A stretch of DNA of 13,419 bases, from NCBI GenBank assembly GCA_018650745.1, contig JABIFK010000215.1, forward strand, positions 1 to 13,419, in the 5' to 3' direction. The translations under genes and the position numbers were made by a program. How positions within the stretch are numbered: position 1 is the first letter of the stretch; the number at the start of each line of letters is the position of its first letter. The stretch is from Candidatus Latescibacterota bacterium (GTDB lineage: Bacteria > Latescibacterota > UBA2968). The notes beneath the pieces are model-generated. The model was not told the origin of the DNA. It saw nothing but the letters and a program-made list of their open reading frames with translations, and made no database searches. Positions 1-6,556 of the stretch are shown here, one piece after another.

Positions 1-1
1 A

Positions 2-844
2 GACATCGACCGCCTCGTTGCCGAAGCCTATCGCATGACCGCCAGCGGCGTGAAAGAAATTGCCCTCATCGCCCAAGACACCATGCGCTACGGTGCCGAC
101 ACATACGGCAAACCCCGCCTCGTTGACCTATTAAAAGAGCTTGCTAAAATTGACGACCTCCACTGGATCCGAATGCTCTACGCCTACCCCACAGGCTGGC
201 GTGACGAACTCATAGATCTCTTGGCCACCGAAGAAAAACTCTGTGCCTACGTCGATCTGCCTATCCAACACGCATCAGATCCCATCTTGAAATCGATGAA
301 CCGCAGTACCACCCAAGACGGCATCCGCAAGCTCATCACCAAATTGCGCAACCGCATCCCCAACCTCACCATTCGCTCCTCTGTCATCACCGGATTCCCA
401 GGCGAAACCGATGCCCACTTCAATGAACTCATGGACTTTGTCGACGAAATGCAATTCAACCGCCTCGTGGGTTTCACCTACTCTCACGAAGAAGGCACCC
501 AAGCCGGTCACCTCACCGACGACGTCCCCGAAGACACCAAACGCAACCGCCTCAACGAACTGATGTCCTTACAAGCCCAAGTCTCTGCCGAACTCAATAC
601 CCAACACATTGGCAAAACCCTCAAAGTGCTCGTAGATGACATCTCCGATGACCCTGCCTATGACCACATAGGCCGCACCCGCATGGACGCCCCAGAAATA
701 GACGGTGCTGTCTTCATCAATGGCCCCGCCACCATCGGCGACTTTGTCGACGTGCAAATCACCGACGCCATGCCCTACGATCTCATCGGTCAAGTCGTCA
801 ACTCAAACGCCCTTTTAGACATCACGCCAGCCCAAATTAAATGA
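2..844 (+). CDS. rimO: Ribosomal protein S12 methylthiotransferase RimO, C-terminal part (5' truncated by window edge)
   Basis: This is a radical-SAM enzyme that adds a methylthio group to the conserved aspartate of ribosomal protein S12. The reading frame is open from base 2 (it reads DIDRLVAEAYRM), so the ATG at 35 is internal and the true start lies outside the window. The 280 visible residues begin just after the usual position of the CxxxCxxC cluster motif, which is therefore not seen. Family signatures present are ALIAQDTMRYG, LYAYPTGW, VDLPIQHAS and ITGFPGETD. A C-terminal TRAM-like domain follows, containing the RimO-typical GRTRMDAPEIDG. The RTRMDAPEIDG block and the D-rich TRAM segment argue for RimO over MiaB. 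The stop overlaps the folA start (ATGA), which indicates translational coupling. Confidence 0.93.
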   Translation, partial: DIDRLVAEAYRMTASGVKEIALIAQDTMRYGADTYGKPRLVDLLKELAKIDDLHWIRMLYAYPTGWRDELIDLLATEEKLCAYVDLPIQHASDPILKSMNRSTTQDGIRKLITKLRNRIPNLTIRSSVITGFPGETDAHFNELMDFVDEMQFNRLVGFTYSHEEGTQAGHLTDDVPEDTKRNRLNELMSLQAQVSAELNTQHIGKTLKVLVDDISDDPAYDHIGRTRMDAPEIDGAVFINGPATIGDFVDVQITDAMPYDLIGQVVNSNALLDITPAQIK

Positions 845-1320
845 GCGTCTCTACAATGACCATCATCGCCGCCTTAGACCAAAACCGTATCGTCGGTAAC
901 AAAAATAAAATGCCCTGGCATATCTCCGAAGATTTTAAACACTTCAAGAGCACCACCCTCAATCATCCCATCATCATGGGCCGAAAAACTTTCGAATCTA
1001 TCGGCGGCAAACCCTTACCCAAACGCCCCCACATCATCGTCAGCCGCACCATGCCCGAATCCGACACCATTGCAGTTGCCCGTTCCTTAGAAGACGCCAT
1101 CGCCAAAGCCAAAACCTACAACACCGAAATCTTCATCTGTGGCGGCGTAGAAATTTACAAACAAGCCATCCCTCTCTCCGATCGCATGATTCTCTCCCAC
1201 ATCAAGGGAGAACACGAAGGCGACGCCTACTTCCCCGAAGTAGATGAAAACGAATGGGACATATCAAAAAAAGACGTGCGAACAGACTTCACCATTGTAT
1301 ATTACGAACGCAAAAAATAG
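841..1320 (+). CDS. folA: Dihydrofolate reductase
   Basis: This enzyme reduces dihydrofolate to tetrahydrofolate with NADPH, regenerating the cofactor oxidised by thymidylate synthase. At 159 residues it has the usual single-domain bacterial length. Visible motifs are IIAALDQNRIVGN, MPWHISED with Asp31 as the expected catalytic acid (equivalent to E. coli Asp27), the NADPH-binding GRKTFESIGGKPLP (about residues 47-60), and FICGGVEIYKQAI (98-110). The start at 841 overlaps the rimO stop. An alternative start is the ATG at 856 (MTIIAALDQ), which would match typical family N-termini. Neither has a clear Shine-Dalgarno sequence, so coupling to rimO favours 841. thyA follows 120 bases downstream, a classic folA/thyA pairing. 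Confidence 0.96.
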   Translation: MSVSTMTIIAALDQNRIVGNKNKMPWHISEDFKHFKSTTLNHPIIMGRKTFESIGGKPLPKRPHIIVSRTMPESDTIAVARSLEDAIAKAKTYNTEIFICGGVEIYKQAIPLSDRMILSHIKGEHEGDAYFPEVDENEWDISKKDVRTDFTIVYYERKK

Positions 1321-1440
1321 CGCCATCTTAACAACCGATCGCGCTCCCAAAAACCTCTCCAAATTTTCGGATACTCCCCTACCATCACCTTTCATAACCT
1401 TCCGCGCACTGTCGCGCTCTTTCTAAATCAGGAATCCGCC

Positions 1441-2280
1441 ATGCAAACCTATCTCGACCAACTCCAATACGTACTCGACAACGGCACCACAAAAGGAGAC
1501 CGCACGGGCGTGGGCACCCTCTCCACATTTGGCCTCCATGCCCGTTACAACATGGCCGACGGATTCCCTGCCGTCACCACCAAACGCTTGGTATGGAAAT
1601 CCATGCTCTCCGAACTGCTCTGGTTTGTCTCTGGCTCTGACAACATCAACGACCTCAAAGCCCTGCTCAAAAGCAACCGTTTGTGGGACGGCAACTATAA
1701 AGACTATTTGGATCGACTCGAACTCGAAGAAAACGACGGCAACATGGGCCGCATCTACGGTGTTCAATGGCGCAAATGGCAAGGTGCAAATGGCAAAGGT
1801 GTTGACCAGCTCCAAGACGCCATTGACCTCATCAAACACAATCCAGAATCACGCCGCATACTCGTCAACGCATGGAACGCAGCCGAAATAGACCTCGACA
1901 CCGTTGCATTGCCGCCCTGCCACACCTTCTTCCAATTTCATGTTGCCGACAACAAACTCTCCTTACAAATGTACCAACGCTCCTGTGACATGTTCCTTGG
2001 TGTGCCACTCAACGTTGCGTCCTATTCCGTCTTACTTCACATGGTCGCCAAAATTACAGGTCTCATTCCACACGAATTTATTCACGCCCTTGGCGATTCA
2101 CATATCTACCTAAACCATGTCGACGCCGTCAAAGAACAACTCTCACGAGAACCTTATCCATTGCCTCAATTACACATCAAAGACCGAGGCCAAACAGCAA
2201 TCGATGATTTTGAAATGGATGATTTTGAACTCACCAACTACCAACACCACCCTACCATTAAAGCCGTCATGGCGGTTTAG
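1441..2280 (+). CDS. thyA: Thymidylate synthase
   Basis: This enzyme methylates dUMP to dTMP using 5,10-methylene-tetrahydrofolate and releases dihydrofolate, the substrate of the neighbouring FolA. At 279 residues it is close to the standard 264-residue bacterial form. Catalytic Cys160 lies in ALPPCHTFFQF. Other signatures are KGDRTGVGTLSTFG with Arg21 (dUMP phosphate), the ESRRILVNAWN block (about 136-146), QRSCDMFLGVPLN (179-191) and HALGDSHIYLNH (205-216). The C-terminus PTIKAVMAV matches the mobile tail of the family. A ribosome binding site AGGAA at 1430-1434 is six bases before the ATG. No terminator is visible between folA and thyA, so they may share a transcript. Confidence 0.97.
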   Translation: MQTYLDQLQYVLDNGTTKGDRTGVGTLSTFGLHARYNMADGFPAVTTKRLVWKSMLSELLWFVSGSDNINDLKALLKSNRLWDGNYKDYLDRLELEENDGNMGRIYGVQWRKWQGANGKGVDQLQDAIDLIKHNPESRRILVNAWNAAEIDLDTVALPPCHTFFQFHVADNKLSLQMYQRSCDMFLGVPLNVASYSVLLHMVAKITGLIPHEFIHALGDSHIYLNHVDAVKEQLSREPYPLPQLHIKDRGQTAIDDFEMDDFELTNYQHHPTIKAVMAV

Positions 2281-2295
2281 CAACGGAGCTTCCCA

Positions 2296-2550
2296 ATGGC
2301 AGATGATCTTACCTTAGATGGTGACCCGCGAAAACTTGCCATGGCCATCTTTCGCGCGGCACTCAACAGCTATCGTCAAAAACATGGCAACCTCAGTGAC
2401 TTTGCGCAGGCCCGCACCGAAGTAGAAGCCGAAATACCTCAACTGGCCCAACAAATGGCCGAAGCCCTCGAAGGCGAAGTCCGCGATGTCTATCTCATGA
2501 ACGCCCTCGAACTCATGGCCATTGACTATATGAAAAACGAACTCAAATAA
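2296..2550 (+). CDS. Small hypothetical protein downstream of thyA
   Basis: I do not recognise this 84-residue protein. It is soluble and probably all-helical, with no signal peptide and no cysteine. It is acidic in the middle (ARTEVEAEIPQLAQQMAEALEGEVRDVY) and has a basic helical start (DPRKLAMAIFRAALNSYRQKHG). It begins 15 bases after the thyA stop with a good ribosome binding site (GGAG at 2285-2288), so it is very likely translated from the folate operon message. Codon use resembles that of thyA. It ends just before a hairpin terminator. Any role in folate or nucleotide metabolism would be a guess from position only. Confidence 0.75.
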   Translation: MADDLTLDGDPRKLAMAIFRAALNSYRQKHGNLSDFAQARTEVEAEIPQLAQQMAEALEGEVRDVYLMNALELMAIDYMKNELK

Positions 2551-2565
2551 AAAACGGTCACAAGT

Positions 2566-2617
2566 CAATAGGTCTCAGGTCTGGCTTTTTTGCTTGAGAC
2601 CTGGGACTATTGTTTTT
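2566..2617 (+). terminator. Hairpin terminator of the rimO-folA-thyA run, built from a GGTCTCAGGTCT-type repeat
   Basis: The left arm 2566-2582 pairs with the right arm 2597-2612. CAATAG pairs with CTATTG, then TCTCAGGTCT pairs with AGACCTGGGA, with one bulged G at 2572 and one T-G wobble, giving about 16 pairs. The loop at 2583-2596 contains six Ts, and TTTTT follows at 2613-2617. The T tract is on the plus side only, so termination serves the plus strand. The right arm overlaps the stop codon of the minus-strand small membrane gene. The sequence also shows similarity to the repeat at 12003-12093. Confidence 0.7.
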
Positions 2618-2744
2618 CATCATCCTTACCAAACACAGACTTCAACATCCGCCAAAAAACACTGCCACCAACCACAAGTGTGACCACGGAAAAGATGATC
2701 AACATCGTCTGATACCAAAACGGAAGCGCTTCAAAGGGTGGCAT
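2607..2744 (-). CDS. Small single-pass membrane protein (45 residues)
   Basis: A 45-residue protein begins MPPFEALPFWYQTMLIIFSV. One hydrophobic span (about residues 13-30) is flanked by aromatic residues (FWY before, FW after) and followed by a basic then acidic tail (WRMLKSVFGKDDEKQ), which predicts N-outside, C-cytoplasmic topology. The ribosome binding site AAAGGG lies a few bases upstream of the ATG. It fills the gap between the convergent gene at 2296-2550 and the divergent gene at 2778, with 33 bases between the two divergent starts. No family is recognised. The match of start, ribosome site, span and charged tail makes a chance reading frame unlikely, although it is short. Confidence 0.6.
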   Translation of the reverse strand: MPPFEALPFWYQTMLIIFSVVTLVVGGSVFWRMLKSVFGKDDEKQ

Positions 2745-2777
2745 ATTTTCCCTTTCTAAAAAGAATGTCTTAAACTT

Positions 2778-3485
2778 ATGAAAACAGCACTCATCATTTG
2801 CACCGAAAATCGCGATACACTATCATTTCAATTTATCGATACCCTACAAGAAAGCCAAATGGCACACCACATCATTGCCAGTGACTTTCAGCACATAGAA
2901 GAACACATATCGTCTTGTACAGACGTCGATCAGATTGTTGTGTTTCCCTGTGTGATCGGTCTTACAGAAAACCTACACAAAAACCTGCAAAACCGCATCG
3001 GCACACTTCAAAAACAACATACACACATTGGCATACACTTGGCCAACCCTTTGGGCAGTGACCCCCGCCTCATCGAAATGGTGCACGACCGTTTGTCAAC
3101 AGCACTGAAGGGCACGCAAAACACGCCGATATTAATCATAGAAGGTTTAGACAGCACACAAACCTTCCACTTTGAAGACTTTAAAACACTGCCAGACCAA
3201 ATACCCGACGTCAGCACCCTCATTCCAGATCGCAATGGGGTGGGGATTTGGACGCGTGCTGTTTTACCCGATGTTCCTAACGCACAAGCAACTTTCTATG
3301 CAGATGACGACAGATTTTCATCTTCTGTTGCATTGTCCCTTGTGCGTGAAAAAGGCCTGTTCATTTATGCCTTAGATGCCCAACCCTTACCAGTAAGCTT
3401 TGGCGGACCACTTCGATTGCTCATTCCTGATCATGATGATCGCTGTGCCAATGTCAAAGGTGTTGCACGCATCGTCATCTCATAA
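2778..3485 (+). CDS. CbiX-like chelatase domain fused to the C-terminal part of a sulfite-oxidase-type molybdopterin domain
   Basis: The protein has 235 residues in two parts. Residues 1-115 resemble the CbiX/SirB sirohydrochlorin chelatase fold: the strand QIVVFPCVIGL (52-62), a histidine (His67) where the family has GxHxxxD, and the strongly CbiX-like NPLGSDPRLIEMVHDRL (90-106). The usual N-terminal GHGSR histidine is replaced (ICTENRD, 7-13), so chelatase activity is doubtful. Residues about 150-235 match the end of oxidoreductase molybdopterin-binding (SUOX-fold) domains: a DDDRFSSSV segment, then FIYALDAQPLPVSFGGPLRLLIP (195-217) and NVKGVARI. No molybdenum-ligand cysteine is visible where expected. 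There is no signal peptide. The stop is seven bases before the HEAT-repeat gene, suggesting an operon. Domain calls are by motif recognition only. Confidence 0.65.
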   Translation: MKTALIICTENRDTLSFQFIDTLQESQMAHHIIASDFQHIEEHISSCTDVDQIVVFPCVIGLTENLHKNLQNRIGTLQKQHTHIGIHLANPLGSDPRLIEMVHDRLSTALKGTQNTPILIIEGLDSTQTFHFEDFKTLPDQIPDVSTLIPDRNGVGIWTRAVLPDVPNAQATFYADDDRFSSSVALSLVREKGLFIYALDAQPLPVSFGGPLRLLIPDHDDRCANVKGVARIVIS

Positions 3486-3492
3486 CGTTAAA

Positions 3493-4383
3493 ATGACTTT
3501 TTTTATGGCACTTCACAAATATATACAGCGCACCTTTTCAACCCTATCCTATGGTGTTGTGATACTTTTCTTTTTTGCCCACCCCCTAAAAGCCCAATCA
3601 TTGGACGCACTCATTGCTTCAACTTGGGCCAAGTACAATCGCATCATCTCCAAATCTGGTGGCGTTCCTATAGAATTACAACCGCTTCACTTACAACTGT
3701 TCGACTCCAACCCAGCCGTTCGCATCAAAGCAGTTCAAGGCTTAGCGCTCGCGGGAGGGCCCATAGCCGCCCTCTTGATCACTCGCGCCATGGATGACAG
3801 CACAGAAAAGTCGGCCGCTGTACGCATTGAAGCAGCATTGGGTTTGGGCGAAGTCGCCGGGCGCCAAGCCCTCGAAGTATTGGGAATAGGCGTTGATGAC
3901 CGAGACCAAACCGTGCGCATGCGTGTTCTCGAGTCACTTCGGTGGGCCGGAACTGTATTTGCCGTTCCTTATATTTCTATACCATTGAATGGTGATCCAA
4001 CCAACGACCGCTCCAAAGACAAGGTGTTGGGTGTAAGACTTGAAGCTGTCCGCATGCTGCGAAAAATTGGTACCCAATTTAGTGTTCAACCGCTTGCAGA
4101 TGCACTCACGGGCCCCAACCAAGATAAAAACATTATGATACGCAAAGCAGCCGCAGACGCATTGGGTGAAATTGGCAAAAAAGAACGGGATGTGGCACGC
4201 TATTTGGGCGGTGCGTATACACCTGAAAAAAATCTCGGTGTCAAACTTGAAATCATAAAATCGTTAGGCTTAGTCAGAGACAGAGCGGGTTTGCCCTACC
4301 TCGAAGTGGCCATGAAAGATCCCAATACCGCCCTAAAATTGCGCGCCACCCTCGTTTATGGACGTGTCTTAGGCCTACAATAA
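3493..4383 (+). CDS. Exported HEAT-repeat protein
   Basis: The protein has 296 residues from the ATG at 3493. An in-frame ATG at 3400 exists but lies inside the preceding gene, and the 3493 start places a signal peptide at the N-terminus. A basic start (HKYIQR), a hydrophobic stretch (about 18-29) and a possible cleavage site after HPLKA (residue 34) suggest export. The rest is made of about seven PBS-lyase-type HEAT repeats. Their second helices begin near residues 75, 109, 140, 180, 215, 249 and 280, with the recurring pattern VRxxAxxxLGxxG (for example AVRIEAALGLGEVAG). HEAT repeats usually scaffold protein contacts, and no catalytic residues are evident. It is co-oriented with the CbiX-like gene seven bases upstream and ends before a strong terminator. 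No clear Shine-Dalgarno sequence is seen, so translational coupling is plausible. Confidence 0.8.
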   Translation: MTFFMALHKYIQRTFSTLSYGVVILFFFAHPLKAQSLDALIASTWAKYNRIISKSGGVPIELQPLHLQLFDSNPAVRIKAVQGLALAGGPIAALLITRAMDDSTEKSAAVRIEAALGLGEVAGRQALEVLGIGVDDRDQTVRMRVLESLRWAGTVFAVPYISIPLNGDPTNDRSKDKVLGVRLEAVRMLRKIGTQFSVQPLADALTGPNQDKNIMIRKAAADALGEIGKKERDVARYLGGAYTPEKNLGVKLEIIKSLGLVRDRAGLPYLEVAMKDPNTALKLRATLVYGRVLGLQ

Positions 4384-4402
4384 ATTTTATAACCATCTGA
4401 AC

Positions 4403-4431
4403 AAAAAACGCGGTGCTTGCCGCGTTTTTTT
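4403..4431 (+). terminator. Rho-independent terminator after the HEAT-repeat gene
   Basis: CGCGG (4409-4413) pairs with CCGCG (4420-4424) around a six-base loop, preceded by six As and followed by seven Ts, so the A and T tracts can extend the stem. It starts about 20 bases after the stop at 4383. Confidence 0.9.
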
Positions 4432-4485
4432 ATGGTCTCCCAGCCACATCATGATATATTAATGCCCGTTCATCCACAAATAGTT

Positions 4486-4513
4486 TTGACTTTCACATCT
4501 GCGACCTTATTTT
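4486..4513 (+). promoter_or_regulatory. Possible sigma-70 promoter for the PhyH-family gene
   Basis: TTGACT at 4486-4491 and TATTTT at 4508-4513 are separated by 16 bases, about 120 bases upstream of the dioxygenase start. It is the best promoter-like pair seen in the 4432-4634 gap. The surrounding DNA is T-rich, so chance matches are likely. Confidence 0.35.
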
Positions 4514-4568
4514 CACTTTGGTGATTTACCGCCTCACTTTATTTTACGCTCACACTTCCGTTTGTAAT

Positions 4569-4613
4569 GGATTCTATTTTTACCTTTTTAATTTTTACTA
4601 TTACCTTTCTCTT
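4569..4613. repeat. T/A-rich heptad repeat, copy 1
   Basis: A T-rich tract (plus strand) contains TACCTTTTTAATTTTTACT. Over roughly 40 bases it matches 5614-5655 with only a few differences. It lies in the leader just before the ribosome binding site of the PhyH-family gene. On the minus strand it reads as degenerate GTAAAAA/TTAAAAA heptads. Confidence 0.7.
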
Positions 4614-4634
4614 CTTACGCCAAAGGATAACATC

Positions 4635-5528
4635 ATGTCGCTCACACAAGCACAAATTGATCACTACCGCGAAAAAGGATTCGTCATTGTAGAAGGTGCA
4701 CTCAAAGACGAAGATTTCCATGCTGTTGAACACGACTATGATGTGCTCATCAATCAAAAAGCACAGCAATTACTCGATGAAGGACACATCCAATCGACCC
4801 ATGCCGACAAACCGTTTAGCCACCGTTTGGCAGCCATTGCCAACGAACTGAGCGATGAAGTCTATAATGATTTTAAGCGCATAACCTCAACACTCGACAT
4901 TATGAAAGCCCGCGTCAAACCCATGTTTGAATTCTTTTTTAATCCGCACCTTTTATCTGCCGTTGAAAGCATTGTGGGCCCAGAAATCACCCTCAGCCCC
5001 ATCCAACACATTCGCCCCTACCTGCCTTCACGCAGCGACAAACAGCCTATGCAAGTACCCTGGCATCAAGACCAAGGCGTGACCAAAGAAGAAGCCGACA
5101 TCTCAGAAATTCTCACCGTATGGATACCTCTTGTCGATGTCGATCCAAACACGGGTTGCTTACAAGTCTTACCGGGTGTGGTGCCAATGGGTCTATTAGA
5201 TCATGAGCCTGAAGGTGGTACCCGAATCAAACCCGATCTCATGCCCAATATCAAAGCCCATGAATGCATCATGAAACGTGGGGATCTACTCTTTATAAGT
5301 GCATACACGCCGCATCGTGGCCAAGCCAACCAGACTGACAAAGTGCGATGGAGCATGGATCTGCGCTTCCAAAAAACAGGCACCCCCACAGGCCGCCCTT
5401 TTTGGCCAGAGTTTGTCGTGCAAAGCAAAGAAGACCCTTCATCTGTGCAAGATGACTTTGATCAATGGTGCACACGTTGGGTAACCGACCTAAAAAGTGC
5501 CAAAGGCACACGACTACATCGGGTTTAA
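4635..5528 (+). CDS. Phytanoyl-CoA dioxygenase (PhyH) family Fe(II)/2-oxoglutarate oxygenase
   Basis: The protein has 297 residues from the ATG at 4635, chosen because AAAGGA (4622-4627) precedes it and MSLTQAQIDHYREKGFVIVEGAL is the typical PhyH N-terminus. The upstream in-frame ATG at 4518 would add a low-complexity stretch encoded by the T-rich repeat. The expected iron ligands are His144 and Asp146 (VPWHQDQ) and His237 (YTPHRGQANQ), with Arg248 (KVRWSMDLRF) as the probable 2-oxoglutarate contact. PVD-type signatures VWIPLVDVDPNTGCLQVLPG (162-181) and KRGDLLFISAY are present. The family hydroxylates diverse small molecules, and the substrate here cannot be read from sequence. It converges with a TauD-family oxygenase across a shared terminator. 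Confidence 0.9.
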   Translation: MSLTQAQIDHYREKGFVIVEGALKDEDFHAVEHDYDVLINQKAQQLLDEGHIQSTHADKPFSHRLAAIANELSDEVYNDFKRITSTLDIMKARVKPMFEFFFNPHLLSAVESIVGPEITLSPIQHIRPYLPSRSDKQPMQVPWHQDQGVTKEEADISEILTVWIPLVDVDPNTGCLQVLPGVVPMGLLDHEPEGGTRIKPDLMPNIKAHECIMKRGDLLFISAYTPHRGQANQTDKVRWSMDLRFQKTGTPTGRPFWPEFVVQSKEDPSSVQDDFDQWCTRWVTDLKSAKGTRLHRV

Positions 5529-5542
5529 TACGCCCATACCTA

Positions 5543-5578
5543 TAAAAAACCGACCATCGTTTGATGGTCGGTTTTTTT
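5543..5578. terminator. Bidirectional terminator between the convergent PhyH and TauD genes
   Basis: ACCGACCATC (5549-5558) pairs perfectly with GATGGTCGGT (5563-5572) around a four-base loop. A-rich sequence on the left and seven Ts on the right give a T tract on both strands, so it can stop transcription from both convergent genes. Confidence 0.92.
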
Positions 5579-5613
5579 GTATCTTGCTTCATTGATTATC
5601 TGCCGTTTATAGT

Positions 5614-5661
5614 TGATTCTACTTTTACCTTTTTAATTTTTACTTTTACCTTTTTACCCCT
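5614..5661. repeat. T/A-rich heptad repeat, copy 2
   Basis: This tract directly abuts the stop codon of the TauD-family gene (5662-5664, minus strand). On the minus strand it reads as a run of GGTAAAA, GTAAAAA and TTAAAAA units. It closely matches the copy at 4569-4613. Confidence 0.75.
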
Positions 5662-6465
5662 CTACTCAAACGGCACATCATCCGCATTAAATACCTGTGT
5701 GCGCTTCATTAATCTGCGCTCTGTATCCGGAAACGGTTCACGCCGATGCATCGTCGGTCGATTGTCCCACATCACCAAATCACCCAACTGCCATTGATGT
5801 GTCCAAACAAATTCTGATTTGTTCACGTGTTCATAAATCATATGAAGCAAATCATCACTCTCATCCCGATCCATACCCACAACATACTTCGTCAAATGCG
5901 GCCCCACATACAAACTCTTTTGCCCCGTTTCTGGATGGGTACGCACCACCGGATGGTCAATCAATCCAGGCGGATTTTGTTCTTCCACATAATGTCGATG
6001 CACCGCACGCAATCCCTTGAGCTGATCTTTAACATTTTGATCCAAAGCTTCATAGGCCGCATAACAGTTGCACCATTGCGTTCCCCCACCCATTGAGGGA
6101 ATCTCAACAGCATACAATGTAGAAATTGTTCCGGGATGTTTTAAGTAAGACAAATCAGAATGAAAAGACACTTCATGGCTGCCCAGTGCACCAATTTCTT
6201 CACCATTTTCTTTTACATTTGAAATCAGAAAAATCTCTTTATTTTTTCGCTCCCGTTGTTTGCGCACATGCTCAACGGCCTGCCCAAAATAATTCGTAAA
6301 CCGAATCTGATCTTCTTCACTCAAGCCCTGATCCCGAAAGTAGATCACACAATAATCCAACAGCGCTTGCCGAATGTGCGCGACAGTCTCATCATCCAAT
6401 CCATTTGTAAGATCAACACCTTGAATCTCTGCACCCAGCGCCCCACCAGTTGGCACAACTTTCAT
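5662..6465 (-). CDS. TauD/TfdA family Fe(II)/2-oxoglutarate dioxygenase
   Basis: The protein has 267 residues, full length for the TauD/TfdA family. The N-terminus is typical (TGGALGAEIQGVDLTNGLDD), followed by VIYFRDQGLSEEDQIRFTNYFG. The expected iron ligands are His102 and Asp104 (SFHSDLSY) and His240 (NRPTMHRREPF). Arg251 and Arg255 (RRLMKRTQVF) are in place to bind 2-oxoglutarate, as TauD Arg266/Arg270 do. GAGG followed by ATGAT precedes the ATG at 6465. It lies 91 bases downstream of the amidohydrolase gene on the same strand, with no terminator seen between them, so a shared catabolic unit is plausible. Family members release sulfite from taurine, cleave phenoxyacetates and act on other carboxylates. 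The substrate here is unknown. Confidence 0.92.
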   Translation of the reverse strand: MKVVPTGGALGAEIQGVDLTNGLDDETVAHIRQALLDYCVIYFRDQGLSEEDQIRFTNYFGQAVEHVRKQRERKNKEIFLISNVKENGEEIGALGSHEVSFHSDLSYLKHPGTISTLYAVEIPSMGGGTQWCNCYAAYEALDQNVKDQLKGLRAVHRHYVEEQNPPGLIDHPVVRTHPETGQKSLYVGPHLTKYVVGMDRDESDDLLHMIYEHVNKSEFVWTHQWQLGDLVMWDNRPTMHRREPFPDTERRLMKRTQVFNADDVPFE

Positions 6466-6483
6466 ATCATCCTCACAATAAAT

Positions 6484-6495
6484 AGTCAGAACACA
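6484..6495 (-). promoter_or_regulatory. 12-base leader element shared with the amidohydrolase gene
   Basis: TGTGTTCTGACT on the minus strand lies 18 bases upstream of the TauD-family start. The identical 12-mer lies at 7410-7421, 16 bases upstream of the amidohydrolase start. Function is unknown. Confidence 0.3.
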
Positions 6496-6556
6496 GGGCG
6501 TTAAGCGTTTAAAGTCTTTTCATTCTTCGCGCCATCGCTCTCCGCACCTCTCGCTT

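Noticed and set aside
1423..1891. Long antisense and shifted frames over thyA (138 and 120 residues)
   Set aside because: They are shadows of a strongly conserved gene, with no family resemblance or ribosome sites.
3400..3492. Upstream in-frame ATG extending the HEAT-repeat protein by 31 residues
   Set aside because: It lies wholly inside the preceding gene's 3' end and would bury the signal peptide; the ATG at 3493 places it at the N-terminus.
4518..4634. Upstream in-frame ATG extending the PhyH-family protein by 39 residues
   Set aside because: The extension is encoded by the T-rich repeat and is Phe/Tyr-rich junk; AAAGGA and the family N-terminus support 4635.
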